From Mycolicibacterium aurum (GTDB taxonomy: Bacteria; Actinomycetota; Actinomycetes; Mycobacteriales; Mycobacteriaceae), in contig LT549889.1 in the NCBI GenBank assembly GCA_900078775.1, positions 4,216,001 through 4,280,000 on the forward strand: a DNA stretch of 64,000 nucleotides. The letters run 5' to 3'. The notes under the pieces are model-generated. The model was not told where the DNA came from and ran no database searches. It saw only the letters and a program-made list of their open reading frames with translations. Of the stretch, positions 34,877 to 44,055 are shown one piece after another; position 1 is the first letter of the stretch; the number at the start of each line of letters is the position of its first letter. A program made the translations under genes and the position numbers.

Positions 34877-35818
34877 TCAGCTCCGGCGCTGGCGCGCTAT
34901 CTCGGCGAGCACCACGCCGGCCGCGACCGAGGCGTTCAGCGATTCGGTCGGACCCGCCATCGGGATCGAGACGATCGCATCGCAGTTCTCCCGGACCAGC
35001 CGGGACAGGCCCTTGCCTTCGGAGCCGACCACGACGACGGTCGGGACCGTGCCGTCGAGTTCGTCGAGTTCGGTGTCCCCGCCCGCGTCCAGCCCGACGA
35101 TCTGCAGGCCGGCATCGGCCCAGCTGTTCAGGGTGCGGTTCAGGTTGGTGGCCCGTGACACCGGAAGGCGTGCCGCCGCCCCGGCGCTGGTGCGCCACGC
35201 CACCGCCGTCACCGAGGCGGAGCGGCGCTGCGGGATGACGACCCCGTGCCCGCCGAAGGCCGCCGTCGAGCGCACGATGGCACCGAGGTTGCGCGGGTCG
35301 GAGATGTTGTCCAAGGCGACCAGCAGCGCGGGCATGCTGTCGCGCTGCGCGGCCTTGAGCAGATCGTCGGGATGGGTGTAGACGTACGGCGGCACCTGCA
35401 GCGCGAGACCCTGGTGCAGCCCGTTGCTCGACATCCGGTCCAGGTCGTGCTTCTGCACCTCCAGGATGGCGATCCCGGAATCGGCGGCGCGCTGCACGGA
35501 TTCGGTGATGCGCTCGTCCGCGTCCACGCCGAGCATCACGTACAGCGCGGTGGCGGGCACCCCGGCCCGCAGGCATTCGACCACCGGGTTGCGGCCGAGG
35601 ACGACTTCGGTCTCGTCGGTCTTCTTGTGCCGGCCCTGCGCGGCACGGGCCGCCTTGGCGGCCTTCTTGGCGGCCGGGTGGTGCGGCCGGTCCTTGGCCG
35701 CCGGGGTGGCCTTCTTGCCTTCCAGGCCGCGCCGGCGGACACCGCCGGAGCCGACGGTCGGGCCCTTCTTGGTGCCGGCCTTGCGTACGGCGCCGCGGCG
35801 CTGTGAGTTACCCGCCAT
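34877..35818 (-). CDS. SpoU-family RNA 2'-O-methyltransferase, RlmB-like
   Basis: A 313-residue enzyme with a basic, Ala/Lys-rich N-terminal tail (residues 1-65), a substrate-binding domain, and the trefoil-knot SPOUT domain: NISDPRNLGAIVRSTAAFGG, VVVVGSEGKGLS and PMAGPTESLNASVA. It probably methylates a 23S rRNA ribose using S-adenosylmethionine. It is the Rv3579c orthologue by position. ATG 35818 lies 11 bases inside the cysS 3' end, so the genes are coupled. Confidence 0.9.
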   Translation of the reverse strand: MAGNSQRRGAVRKAGTKKGPTVGSGGVRRRGLEGKKATPAAKDRPHHPAAKKAAKAARAAQGRHKKTDETEVVLGRNPVVECLRAGVPATALYVMLGVDADERITESVQRAADSGIAILEVQKHDLDRMSSNGLHQGLALQVPPYVYTHPDDLLKAAQRDSMPALLVALDNISDPRNLGAIVRSTAAFGGHGVVIPQRRSASVTAVAWRTSAGAAARLPVSRATNLNRTLNSWADAGLQIVGLDAGGDTELDELDGTVPTVVVVGSEGKGLSRLVRENCDAIVSIPMAGPTESLNASVAAGVVLAEIARQRRS

Positions 35819-37229
35819 GGGTGGAGTCTCCCTCGAGCAGCGACCACTGTGGGCCGTCTGCGGTGTCGGTGACCTCGATACCGGCTTCCTTGAGCCGGTC
35901 GCGGATGGCATCGGCAGCCGCCCAGTCACGCTTCTCTCGCGCCTCGGCGCGGCCGGCGAGCGCCCAGTGCACCAACACGTCCACGGCGGCCAGCGCGGCC
36001 GACGTCTCGTCGCGGGTCTCCCAGCGCTCGTCGAGCGGATCGCAGCCCAGGATGCCCATCATGGCCCGGATCGACGCTGCGGCGGCCATCGCACCGTCGT
36101 GATCGCCGGCGTCCAGCGCCCGGTTGCCCTCGGCGCGCGCGGTGTGCACCTCGGCCAGCGCGATCGGCACCGACAGATCGTCGTCGAGGGCCGCGCCGAA
36201 CTTGTCGGTCCAGGTGCCGATCGGCACCGCACCGACCCGGGTGCGCACCCGGTGCAGGAAATCCTCGATACCGGTGTAGGCCTTGGCGGCGTCGGTCAGC
36301 GCGGTCTCGGAGAACTCCAGCATCGACCGGTAGTGCGCGCTGCCCAGGTAGTAGCGCAGTTCGGCGGCCCGAACCCGTTGCAGCACAGCGGGAATCGCGA
36401 GCACGTTGCCGAGCGACTTGCTCATCTTCTCGCCGCCCATGGTGACCCAGCCGTTGTGCAGCCAGTACCGGGCGAAGCCGTCGCCGGCCGCTTCGGCCTG
36501 CGCGATCTCGTTCTCGTGGTGCGGGAACACCAGGTCCATGCCGCCGGCGTGGATGTCGAATTCCGCGCCCAGGTACTCCTGGCACATGGCCACGCATTCG
36601 GTGTGCCAGCCCGGGCGGCCGCGCCCCCACGGCGTCGGCCAGGACGGCTCACCGGGTTTGGCGCTCTTCCACAGCGTGAAGTCGCGCGGATCGCGTTTAC
36701 CCGTCGCGACGCCCTCACCCTGGTGCACATCGTCGATGCGGTGACCGGAGAGTTTGCCGTACTCGGGCAGGCTGAGCACGTCGAAGTACACGTCACCGCC
36801 CCCATCCGGGTCGGCACAGTAGGCGTGCCCGCGCTCGATCAGCCGCTCGATGAGTTCGATCATCTGGGTGATGTGCCCGGTCGCCCGCGGTTCGGCGGAC
36901 GGCGGCAGCACACCCAGCGCCTCGTAGGCGGCGGTGAAGGCGCGCTCGTACGTCGCGGCCCATTCCCACCAGGGCCGGCCGGCGTCGGCGGCCTTGTTGA
37001 GGATCTTGTCGTCGATGTCGGTGACATTGCGGATGAAGGCGACGTCGTAGCCCTTGGCCGTCAACCACCGCCGCAACACATCGAATGCCACACCGCTGCG
37101 CACATGCCCGATATGGGGCAGCCCCTGAACCGTGGCGCCACACAGGTAGATCGAGGCGTGGCCGGGGCGCAACGGCACGAAGTCACGAACGGCTCCCGCC
37201 ATCGTGTCGTAAAGCCGCAGTCCAGTCAC
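35808..37229 (-). CDS. cysS: Cysteinyl-tRNA synthetase
   Basis: A 473-residue class I synthetase charging tRNA-Cys. It has the HIGH-type motif in LPHIGHVRSGV, KMSKS in GGEKMSKSLGN, and zinc-ligand regions YLCGATVQG and GWHTECVAM followed by FPHHENE. GTG 37229 (TGLRLYDTMAGA) gives the expected length. It overlaps the downstream rRNA methylase by 11 bases and follows ispF by 50 bp, as in M. tuberculosis. Confidence 0.96.
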   Translation of the reverse strand: MTGLRLYDTMAGAVRDFVPLRPGHASIYLCGATVQGLPHIGHVRSGVAFDVLRRWLTAKGYDVAFIRNVTDIDDKILNKAADAGRPWWEWAATYERAFTAAYEALGVLPPSAEPRATGHITQMIELIERLIERGHAYCADPDGGGDVYFDVLSLPEYGKLSGHRIDDVHQGEGVATGKRDPRDFTLWKSAKPGEPSWPTPWGRGRPGWHTECVAMCQEYLGAEFDIHAGGMDLVFPHHENEIAQAEAAGDGFARYWLHNGWVTMGGEKMSKSLGNVLAIPAVLQRVRAAELRYYLGSAHYRSMLEFSETALTDAAKAYTGIEDFLHRVRTRVGAVPIGTWTDKFGAALDDDLSVPIALAEVHTARAEGNRALDAGDHDGAMAAAASIRAMMGILGCDPLDERWETRDETSAALAAVDVLVHWALAGRAEAREKRDWAAADAIRDRLKEAGIEVTDTADGPQWSLLEGDSTHGG

Positions 37230-37279
37230 GACGTGCCAGCTTACCGGCCTTTCGGCGCCAGCCGTAACAGCCTTGTGGG

Positions 37280-37759
37280 TTAGACCGGTGAACCGGCCAC
37301 CAGGGCGGTCGCGATGGCGGCCAAACCCTCTCCGCGCCCGGTCAGACCGAGCCCGTCGGTGGTGGTCGCCGACACCGATACCGGTGCGCCGAGGAGTTCG
37401 GAGAGCAGCGCCTGGGCCTCGGCCCGGCGCGGCCCGATCTTGGGCCGGTTGCCGATCACCTGGACGGCGGCGTTGGCCACCCGGAAGCCGGCCTCGGCCA
37501 GCAGGCCGTGCACGTGACGGAGCATGTCGGCGCCGCCGACGCCGCGCCACTGGGGTTGATCGGTGCCGAACACGGCACCCAGATCGCCGAGACCGGCCGC
37601 GCTCAGCAGCGCATCGCACAGCGCGTGGGCGGCGACGTCACCGTCGGAGTGCCCGGCGCAGCCTTCGGCGTCTTCGAAATTGAGGCAGAGCAGCCAGCAC
37701 GGCCGCCCTGCCTCAATGGGATGTACGTCGGTCCCGAGACCGACGCGCAGATCCGTCAC
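37280..37759 (-). CDS. ispF: 2-C-methyl-D-erythritol 2,4-cyclodiphosphate synthase
   Basis: A 159-residue trimeric zinc enzyme of the MEP isoprenoid pathway. Metal ligands are in GTDVHP (Asp and His near residues 10-13) and GHSDGDVAAHAL; the C-terminal TTTDGLGLTGRGEG is conserved. The GTG start at 37759 lies only 18 bases after the carD stop. In M. tuberculosis ispD lies between the two genes; here it is missing. No clear Shine-Dalgarno is present, and an inverted repeat covers the start, so initiation probably depends on coupling to carD. Confidence 0.94.
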   Translation of the reverse strand: MTDLRVGLGTDVHPIEAGRPCWLLCLNFEDAEGCAGHSDGDVAAHALCDALLSAAGLGDLGAVFGTDQPQWRGVGGADMLRHVHGLLAEAGFRVANAAVQVIGNRPKIGPRRAEAQALLSELLGAPVSVSATTTDGLGLTGRGEGLAAIATALVAGSPV

Positions 37760-37775
37760 ACTCGAACTTTGTGAC
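37755..37775. repeat. Inverted repeat across the ispF start
   Basis: GTCACA (37755-37760) and TGTGAC (37770-37775) are exact reverse complements around a 9-base loop. It lies exactly where ispD would be expected and covers the ispF start codon. It may be a deletion scar or an RNA hairpin affecting ispF translation. Confidence 0.4.
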
Positions 37776-37777
37776 AG

Positions 37778-38266
37778 CTAGGACGCGGCGGCCAGCGCCT
37801 CGTCGAGAATATTGGTGGCCTTCTCGCTGTCGGTGTTCTCGGCGAGTGCGAGCTCGCCCACCAGGATCTGACGAGCCTTGGCCAGCATTCGCTTCTCGCC
37901 CGCGGACAGGCCACGCTCCTGGTCCCGGCGCCACAGGTCGCGAACCACCTCGGCGACCTTGTTCACATCGCCGGATGCCAACTTCTCCAGGTTCGCCTTG
38001 TACCGGCGCGACCAGTTGGTCGGCTCCTCGGTGTGCGGCGCCCGCAGCACCTGGAAGACCTTGTCCAGGCCCTCCTGCCCGACCACGTCACGCACGCCGA
38101 CATATTCGGCGTTGTCTGCGGGAACACGAACCGTGAGATCCCCCTGCGAAACCTTCAGGACGAGATACTCTTTCTGCTCGCCCTTGATTGTCCGGGTTTC
38201 GATCGCCTCGATCAACGCAGCACCGTGGTGTGGATAGACGACGGTGTCTCCGACCTTAAAAATCAT
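37778..38266 (-). CDS. carD: RNA polymerase-binding transcription regulator CarD
   Basis: A 162-residue essential mycobacterial regulator that stabilises open complexes at rRNA and many other promoters. It has the RNAP-interacting Tudor-like domain (IFKVGDTVVYPHHGAALIEA) and the C-terminal helical DNA-binding domain (RRYKANLEKLASGDV; NLY-type Trp in LWRRDQERGLS). Length equals that of the M. tuberculosis protein. It is divergent from lpqE. Confidence 0.97.
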   Translation of the reverse strand: MIFKVGDTVVYPHHGAALIEAIETRTIKGEQKEYLVLKVSQGDLTVRVPADNAEYVGVRDVVGQEGLDKVFQVLRAPHTEEPTNWSRRYKANLEKLASGDVNKVAEVVRDLWRRDQERGLSAGEKRMLAKARQILVGELALAENTDSEKATNILDEALAAAS

Positions 38267-38514
38267 CAGTTTCGAGCCCCTTTCACAGGTCGATCTTACC
38301 ACGGTGCCCGACAGCACGGGGAACAACGATGCAGGTCAGGGGCATCGTGGGTGAACACTGGGGGTTGACACCGAGGCCAGAACGTGCAAACGGAGCCGCC
38401 TTCGACAGGCCCACAACGGAACTCGTCACCGCCGCCCGGGAGCCCTCGGCTACCGCACCGAATCGCGACCTACTACTCTGCATAGTCGAATCATTGGTCG
38501 AGCAGGAGGCTTCG

Positions 38515-39114
38515 GTGACGTCGGCAGTGTCAAAGAACCGCTTCAACACGCGGGCGTCCCGGTTGGCTGTTGCGGCCCTGGTAGCGGGCTTCGCGCTCGC
38601 CGGGTGCAGCTCGGGACAGATCTCCCAGAGCGCGAACCAGGAACCCGCGGTCAACGGCACCGTCGACACCGTCGGCGATATCGCGCTGCGCAACATCTTC
38701 CTGCGCGCCCCGCAGACCGCGGACTACGTGCAGCCCGGCACCGATGTGGAGCTGATCTTCGCGGCGGCCAACAACTCGGCCGACGTCGCGGACAAGCTGG
38801 TCTCGGTCACCTCCGACATCGGCACGGTCACCCTCAGCGGCGACACCGAGGTGCCGGCCAACGGGCTGCTGCTGGTCGGCAACCCGGACGGCCACGACGC
38901 GCTGGCCACCGTCGAGCGCGAGGACGAGGCCGAGGCCCGGGTCGCGCTCACCGAGCCGATCTCCAACGGCCTCATGTACGACTTCACCTTCAACTTCGAG
39001 CGGGCCGGCGCCACCACGGTCGCGGTGCCGATCTCGGCCGGTGAGACCCCGCGCCGCGACGGTGTGACCCCGCCCGCCCGCGATGCCGATGGTGGACACG
39101 GCGGCGGCCACTAG
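38515..39114 (+). CDS. lpqE: Conserved lipoprotein LpqE
   Basis: A 199-residue predicted lipoprotein. GTG 38515 with AGGAGG at 38504-38509 gives a signal peptide with lipobox LAGCSS. The remainder is a beta-rich domain (VDTVGDIALRNIFLRAP, ANNSADVADKLVSVTSD) similar to copper-chaperone PCuAC-type folds, followed by a His/Gly-rich tail ending GGHGGGH. The tail could bind metal, but that is an inference. Location between carD and radA matches M. tuberculosis. Confidence 0.88.
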   Translation: MTSAVSKNRFNTRASRLAVAALVAGFALAGCSSGQISQSANQEPAVNGTVDTVGDIALRNIFLRAPQTADYVQPGTDVELIFAAANNSADVADKLVSVTSDIGTVTLSGDTEVPANGLLLVGNPDGHDALATVEREDEAEARVALTEPISNGLMYDFTFNFERAGATTVAVPISAGETPRRDGVTPPARDADGGHGGGH

Positions 39115-39153
39115 ATCGGACGTTTTGTCGGTGCTGACGGCTACCGTCACACC

Positions 39154-40551
39154 GTGGCTTCGAAAGTACGTTCGCAATACCGCTGTTCCGAGTGCAACCA
39201 TGTGATGCCCAAATGGGTGGGACGCTGCCCGGATTGCGGTACCTGGGGCACCGTCAACGAAGTCGTCGCGCTCACCGCGCTGAACGGCAACTCCACCCGC
39301 CGCGCGGTGGCACCCTCCTCCCCCGCGGTGCCGATCACCTCGATCGACCCGGGCGTCACCCGGCATTTCCCCACCGGCGTCAGTGAGCTGGACCGGGTGC
39401 TCGGCGGCGGGCTGGTGCCGGGTTCGGTGACGCTGCTGGCCGGCGATCCCGGCGTGGGCAAGTCCACCCTGCTGCTCGAGGTGGCACACCGCTGGGCCCG
39501 CAGCGGCCGGCGCGCCCTCTACTTGTCCGGGGAGGAATCGGCCGGGCAGATCCGGCTGCGGGCCGAGCGCACCGGCTGCACGCACAGCGAGATGTACCTG
39601 GCCGCCGAGTCCGACCTGCAGACCGCGCTGGGCCACATCGAGCAGGTCAAGCCCACCCTGGTGGTGGTGGACTCGGTGCAGACCATGTCCAGCACCGAGG
39701 CCGACGGGGTCACCGGCGGGGTCACCCAGGTGCGCGCGGTGACCACCGCGCTGACCTCCTACGCCAAGATGGCCCGCGCCTCCGACGGGGTGGCCCTGCT
39801 GCTGGTCGGGCACGTCACCAAGGACGGCGCCATCGCGGGCCCGCGCTCGCTGGAGCACCTGGTCGACGTGGTGCTGCACTTCGAGGGGGACCGGGCGTCG
39901 GCCCTGCGCATGGTGCGCGGGGTGAAGAACCGCTTCGGCGCGGCCGACGAGGTGGGTTGTTTCCTGTTGCACGACAACGGGATCGAATGCGTGGCCGATC
40001 CGTCCGGGCTGTTCCTGGACCAGCGGCCGGCCCCGGTGTCGGGCACCTCCATCACCGTCACCCTGGACGGCAAACGGCCGCTGATCGGCGAGGTGCAGGC
40101 GCTGGTCGGCCAGGAGACCGCGGGCAGTCCGCGCCGGGCGGTCAGCGGGATCGACTCCGCGCGCGCCGCGATGATCGCCGCGGTGCTGGAGAAGCGCACC
40201 AAGCTGCGGCTCAGCCAGCGCGACATCTACCTGTCCACGGTCGGCGGGATGAAGCTGACCGACCCGTCCTCGGATCTGGCGGTGGCCATGGCGATCGCCT
40301 CGGCCTACATCGACCTGCCGCTGCCGGCCACCGCGATCGCCATCGGTGAGGTCGGTCTGGCCGGGGATCTGCGCCGGGTCAGCGGGATGGACCGCAGGCT
40401 CGCCGAGGCCGCCCGGCTGGGCTTCACCGACGCGGTGGTGCCGCCCGGGGTCAAGGATGTACCCGCCGGTCTGCGCCTGACCACCGCGGACAACATCGGG
40501 ATGGCATTGCGGGCACTCAAGTCGATCGAGGACAATGGCGGCCGATCCTAG
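39154..40551 (+). CDS. radA: DNA repair protein RadA
   Basis: A 465-residue RecA-like ATPase and branch-migration helicase. An N-terminal zinc finger (CSECNH ... CPDCG) is followed by Walker A GDPGVGKSTL, the RadA signature KNRFGA and a C-terminal Lon-protease-like domain (DIYLSTVGGMKLTDPSSDLA). GTG 39154 is 6 bases after TACCGT (39142-39147), a TANNNT -10, so the transcript may be leaderless. disA follows after 8 bp. Confidence 0.95.
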   Translation: MASKVRSQYRCSECNHVMPKWVGRCPDCGTWGTVNEVVALTALNGNSTRRAVAPSSPAVPITSIDPGVTRHFPTGVSELDRVLGGGLVPGSVTLLAGDPGVGKSTLLLEVAHRWARSGRRALYLSGEESAGQIRLRAERTGCTHSEMYLAAESDLQTALGHIEQVKPTLVVVDSVQTMSSTEADGVTGGVTQVRAVTTALTSYAKMARASDGVALLLVGHVTKDGAIAGPRSLEHLVDVVLHFEGDRASALRMVRGVKNRFGAADEVGCFLLHDNGIECVADPSGLFLDQRPAPVSGTSITVTLDGKRPLIGEVQALVGQETAGSPRRAVSGIDSARAAMIAAVLEKRTKLRLSQRDIYLSTVGGMKLTDPSSDLAVAMAIASAYIDLPLPATAIAIGEVGLAGDLRRVSGMDRRLAEAARLGFTDAVVPPGVKDVPAGLRLTTADNIGMALRALKSIEDNGGRS

Positions 40552-40559
40552 GAGGGGCG

Positions 40560-41672
40560 ATGGCGGTGAAGTCCAGGACCGACCGGAACGTGGTGCATCT
40601 GGCCCGCCCCACGCTGCGTGAGACGCTCGGGCGGCTCGCCCCGGGCACCGACCTGCGCGACGGTCTGGAACGCATCCTGCGCGGCCGCACCGGCGCCCTG
40701 ATCGTGCTGGGGTACGACGACAGCGTCGAGGCGATCTGCGACGGGGGGTTCTCCCTGGACGTCCGGTACGCCCCCACCAAACTGCGGGAGCTGTCCAAGA
40801 TGGACGGTGCGGTGGTGCTCTCCAGCGACGGCACCCGCATCCTGAAGGCCAATGTGCAGCTGGTGCCGGATCCCTCGATCCCGACCGACGAGTCCGGTAC
40901 CCGGCACCGGTCCGCCGAGCGCAGCGCCGTGCAGACCGGGTATCCGGTCATCTCGGTCAGCCACTCGATGAGCATCGTGACCGTCTACGCCGCCGGTGAG
41001 CGGCACGTGGTGCCCGACACCCCGACCATCCTGTCCCGGGCCAACCAGACCATCGCCACTCTGGAGCGCTACAAGTCCCGGCTCGACGAGGTCAACCGGC
41101 AGCTGTCCACCGCCGAAATCGAGGACTTCGTCACGCTGCGCGATGTGCTGACCGTCGCCCAGCGGTTGGAGATGGTGCGCCGGATCAGCCTGGAGATCGA
41201 CGCCGACGTGGTCGAGCTCGGCACCGACGGCCGTCAGCTCAAGCTGCAGCTGGAGGAGCTGGTCGGCGGCAACGACACCGCACGCGAGCTGATCGTGCGG
41301 GACTACCACGCCAACCCGGACCCGCCGAGCGCGGCGCAGGTGCGCGAGACCCTGGAGGCGCTGGACGCGCTGACCGACAACGAGCTGCTCGACTTCACCG
41401 CGCTGGCAAGGGTTTTCGGCTATCCGTCGACGGTGGAGGCACAGGACTCGGCGATGAGTTCACGCGGGTACCGGGCGATGGCGGGCATCCCGCGGCTGCA
41501 GTTCGCGCATGTGGATCTGCTGGTGCGTTCGTTCGGCTCACTCCAAGGTGTGCTCGCGGCCAGCGCCACCGATCTGCAGTCGGTGGACGGCATCGGCTCG
41601 ATGTGGGCCCGTCACATCCGGGAGGGCCTGTCCCAGCTGGCCGAGTCGACGATCGCCGACCAGCTGGCCTGA
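40560..41672 (+). CDS. disA: Diadenylate cyclase / DNA integrity scanning protein
   Basis: A 370-residue enzyme making c-di-AMP from two ATP. The cyclase domain shows KMDGAVVL (DGA motif) and SGTRHRSAERSA (RHR motif). A helical linker and a C-terminal helix-hairpin-helix DNA-binding domain (LQSVDGIGSMWARHI) follow. AGGAGG ends 5 bases upstream of ATG 40560. It is paired with radA as in other actinobacteria and bacilli. Its end is 1 bp from the convergent gene. Confidence 0.96.
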   Translation: MAVKSRTDRNVVHLARPTLRETLGRLAPGTDLRDGLERILRGRTGALIVLGYDDSVEAICDGGFSLDVRYAPTKLRELSKMDGAVVLSSDGTRILKANVQLVPDPSIPTDESGTRHRSAERSAVQTGYPVISVSHSMSIVTVYAAGERHVVPDTPTILSRANQTIATLERYKSRLDEVNRQLSTAEIEDFVTLRDVLTVAQRLEMVRRISLEIDADVVELGTDGRQLKLQLEELVGGNDTARELIVRDYHANPDPPSAAQVRETLEALDALTDNELLDFTALARVFGYPSTVEAQDSAMSSRGYRAMAGIPRLQFAHVDLLVRSFGSLQGVLAASATDLQSVDGIGSMWARHIREGLSQLAESTIADQLA

Positions 41673-41673
41673 C

Positions 41674-42459
41674 TCAGTTGCCCGGGGCCTGACCGCTGCC
41701 GTCGTGCGGCAGGGCGTCCGCCGGCGGCGGGGCCTCACCCGGCGGGGCGGCCTCGGCCAGGATGAACGGCACCGTGGCCGAGCGCAGATTGCCCAGCTGG
41801 ACCAACAGGTTGTAGGTGCCCGGGCCGATCGGCTCGCGCGGCAGCGGGCAGTTCGGGGCCGAACCCATCCCGGTCCAGGTGACCTCGGTGGTCACCTGCT
41901 CGCCGGGCTCGAACTCCTTGACCAGGGTCTCGTTGGACGGCGCGCAGTCCAGGTTCGACCACAGCCGCTTGTTGTCCAGCGAGTACACGTAGGCGGCCAG
42001 CACGGCGGCGCCGACATCACGCTTGCAGGACACCAGTCCGATGTTGGTGACCACCATGGTGAACTTCGGCTGATCGCCCATCACGTAGTCGGGCGCGCTG
42101 GTGATGCCCTTGACCGCGAGGTTGGAGTCGGGGCAGTCGTCGCCCTCCTGCAGCACCGGGGGCGGGATGACCGCGGCGGTGGGCGTCGGTGTCGGCGGCG
42201 GGGCCTGATCGGCGGGCGGCACGACCGGCGTCTTGACGCCCGGCTCCTCACCCGGCAGCGGGGTGGGCGGCGGCGCGGAGTCCTCGGCCTGCGCGGTCTG
42301 GTCGGCGGCGGGGCTGTCGGATCCGCCGCTGTTGGAAACCACCACCGCCACGATGGCGGCGACGATGGCGATCACGAGAACCGCGACACCTATCGCCAGC
42401 GCCCGGCGGCGCCGGTAGATCTCCGGAGGCAGCTGACGATTGGAATCGGTGTCAAGCAC
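41674..42459 (-). CDS. Membrane-anchored protein, Rv3587c-like
   Basis: A 261-residue protein with a short cytoplasmic N-terminus (QLPPEIYRRRR), one membrane helix (about residues 20-41), a long Pro/Thr-rich linker (residues 55-100) and an extracytoplasmic beta-sandwich-like domain with cysteines (DDCPDSN, SCKRD, LDCAPS, PNCPLP). The layout suggests a cell-wall-spanning protein. The starting GTG is at 42459. Position matches Rv3587c. Function unknown. Confidence 0.82.
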   Translation of the reverse strand: MLDTDSNRQLPPEIYRRRRALAIGVAVLVIAIVAAIVAVVVSNSGGSDSPAADQTAQAEDSAPPPTPLPGEEPGVKTPVVPPADQAPPPTPTPTAAVIPPPVLQEGDDCPDSNLAVKGITSAPDYVMGDQPKFTMVVTNIGLVSCKRDVGAAVLAAYVYSLDNKRLWSNLDCAPSNETLVKEFEPGEQVTTEVTWTGMGSAPNCPLPREPIGPGTYNLLVQLGNLRSATVPFILAEAAPPGEAPPPADALPHDGSGQAPGN

Positions 42460-42545
42460 GAATCAACGGTAAGCCGGGGTCACGCCTGGCAGCCCGAGGC
42501 GTGACGGCGTGTCGGCTGAGGTGTTGCTGAGGACTCAGTCGAGGC

Positions 42546-43166
42546 TCAGGCCTCGCCGATGTCACCCAGGTGGTCGCGCAGCGCCACCCGGCCGTCGGCC
42601 AGGTGGTAGGTCAGGCCGACGATCGCCAGGGTGCCGGCCTCGACCCGCTCGGCGATGACGGTCGACCGGGCCAGCAGCTGCGAGCCGGTCTCCGCGACGT
42701 GCCGGGCCTCGAACTCGTCGACCCTGGTCAGGCCGTCCTTGCGGCCGAGCAGGATGGACGGCATGACCCGTTCCACGATGTCGCGGACGTAGCCGCCCGG
42801 GATCGCACCCTCGTCGAGGGCGCTCAGGGTGGCCTTGACCGCGCCGCAGCTGTCGTGGCCGAGGACGGCGATCAGCGGCACGTTGAGCACCGCGACGGCG
42901 TACTCGATGGAGCCGAGCACCGCGGAGTCGATGACGTGGCCGGCGGTGCGGACGACGAACATGTCGCCGAGACCCTGATCGAAGATCAGTTCGGCGGCGA
43001 CGCGGCTGTCACCGCACCCGAACAGCACCGCGGTCGGCTTCTGCGCCTCGGTGAGGCGGGCCCGATCCTCGATGCCCTGGCTCGGGTGCAGCGGTTTGCC
43101 GGCGACGAAGCGCTCGTTACCCTCCTTGAGTGATTTCCACGCAGCGATCGGGTTCGAGTTGGGCAT
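42546..43166 (-). CDS. canB: Beta-carbonic anhydrase
   Basis: A 206-residue zinc enzyme that interconverts CO2 and bicarbonate. Zinc ligands and the dyad are visible in FGCGDSRVAAE and LGHDSCGAVKA. The start is ATG 43166 (PNSNPIAAWKSLKEGNERF), which aligns with the M. tuberculosis enzyme; an in-frame ATG at 43175 would add three residues. It is divergent from mutY with at most 10 bp between starts, so the promoters overlap the coding starts. Confidence 0.95.
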   Translation of the reverse strand: MPNSNPIAAWKSLKEGNERFVAGKPLHPSQGIEDRARLTEAQKPTAVLFGCGDSRVAAELIFDQGLGDMFVVRTAGHVIDSAVLGSIEYAVAVLNVPLIAVLGHDSCGAVKATLSALDEGAIPGGYVRDIVERVMPSILLGRKDGLTRVDEFEARHVAETGSQLLARSTVIAERVEAGTLAIVGLTYHLADGRVALRDHLGDIGEA

Positions 43167-43176
43167 AGCTGACATT

Positions 43177-44055
43177 GTGCCTCAGCCCCCGGGAATCGAC
43201 GCAGGCGAGTTGCTGGGATGGTTCGATCACGCCGAGCGGGATCTGCCGTGGCGCCGTCCCGAGGTGAGCCCGTGGCAGATCCTGGTCAGCGAGTTCATGT
43301 TGCAGCAGACGCCGGTGAACCGGGTGGAGCCGATCTGGCTGGACTGGGTCGCACGCTGGCCGACGCCGTCGTGCACCGCGGCGGCCGGCCCCGCAGATAT
43401 GCTGCGGGCGTGGGGCAAACTCGGTTACCCGCGGCGCGCGAAACGGCTGCACGAGTGCGCGGTCGTCATCGCCACCGAGCACGGCGATGAGGTGCCCCGC
43501 GATGCGGAGACGCTGCTGACCCTGCCCGGCGTCGGCGCCTACACGGCGCGGGCGATCGCCTGTTTCGCCTACCGCCAGCGGGTGCCGGTGGTGGATACCA
43601 ATGTCCGGCGGGTGGTGTCACGGGTGGTGCACGGCAGTTCGGAGAATCCGGCCCGGGCCGGCGATCTGGACGAGGTGGCCGCACTGCTGCCCGACGGTGA
43701 TGCGGCGCCGCGGTTCTCGGCGGCCCTGATGGAGCTCGGGGCCATCGTGTGCACGGCCCGCAAACCGCGCTGCGGGGTCTGCCCGTTGGCCGAATGTCGT
43801 TGGCGCAGTGCCGGATACCCGGAGTCCTCGACACCGGCCCGGCGGGTGCAGCGCTACGCGGGCACCGACCGGCAGGCCCGCGGGCGGCTACTGGACGTGC
43901 TGCGCGCCAGCCCGACCCCGGTCACCCGGGCCCAGTTGGACCTCGCCTGGCTCTCCGACACCGCCCAACGGGACCGCGCCCTGGATTCACTGCTGGTCGA
44001 CGGGCTGGTGGAGCAGACGGCCAACGGACTGTTCGCGTTGGCGGGCGAAGGTTAG
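43177..44055 (+). CDS. mutY: A/G-specific adenine glycosylase
   Basis: A 292-residue base-excision repair enzyme removing adenine opposite 8-oxoguanine. It has the catalytic Glu region (SEFMLQQTPVNRV), the helix-hairpin-helix (LLTLPGVGAYTARAIACFAY) with downstream Asp (VVDTNVRRV), and iron-sulfur cysteines in CTARKPRCGVCPLAEC (spacing 6, 2, 4). It is shorter than E. coli MutY and lacks the full C-terminal NUDIX-like domain. GTG 43177 starts 10 bp from divergent canB. Confidence 0.94.
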   Translation: MPQPPGIDAGELLGWFDHAERDLPWRRPEVSPWQILVSEFMLQQTPVNRVEPIWLDWVARWPTPSCTAAAGPADMLRAWGKLGYPRRAKRLHECAVVIATEHGDEVPRDAETLLTLPGVGAYTARAIACFAYRQRVPVVDTNVRRVVSRVVHGSSENPARAGDLDEVAALLPDGDAAPRFSAALMELGAIVCTARKPRCGVCPLAECRWRSAGYPESSTPARRVQRYAGTDRQARGRLLDVLRASPTPVTRAQLDLAWLSDTAQRDRALDSLLVDGLVEQTANGLFALAGEG

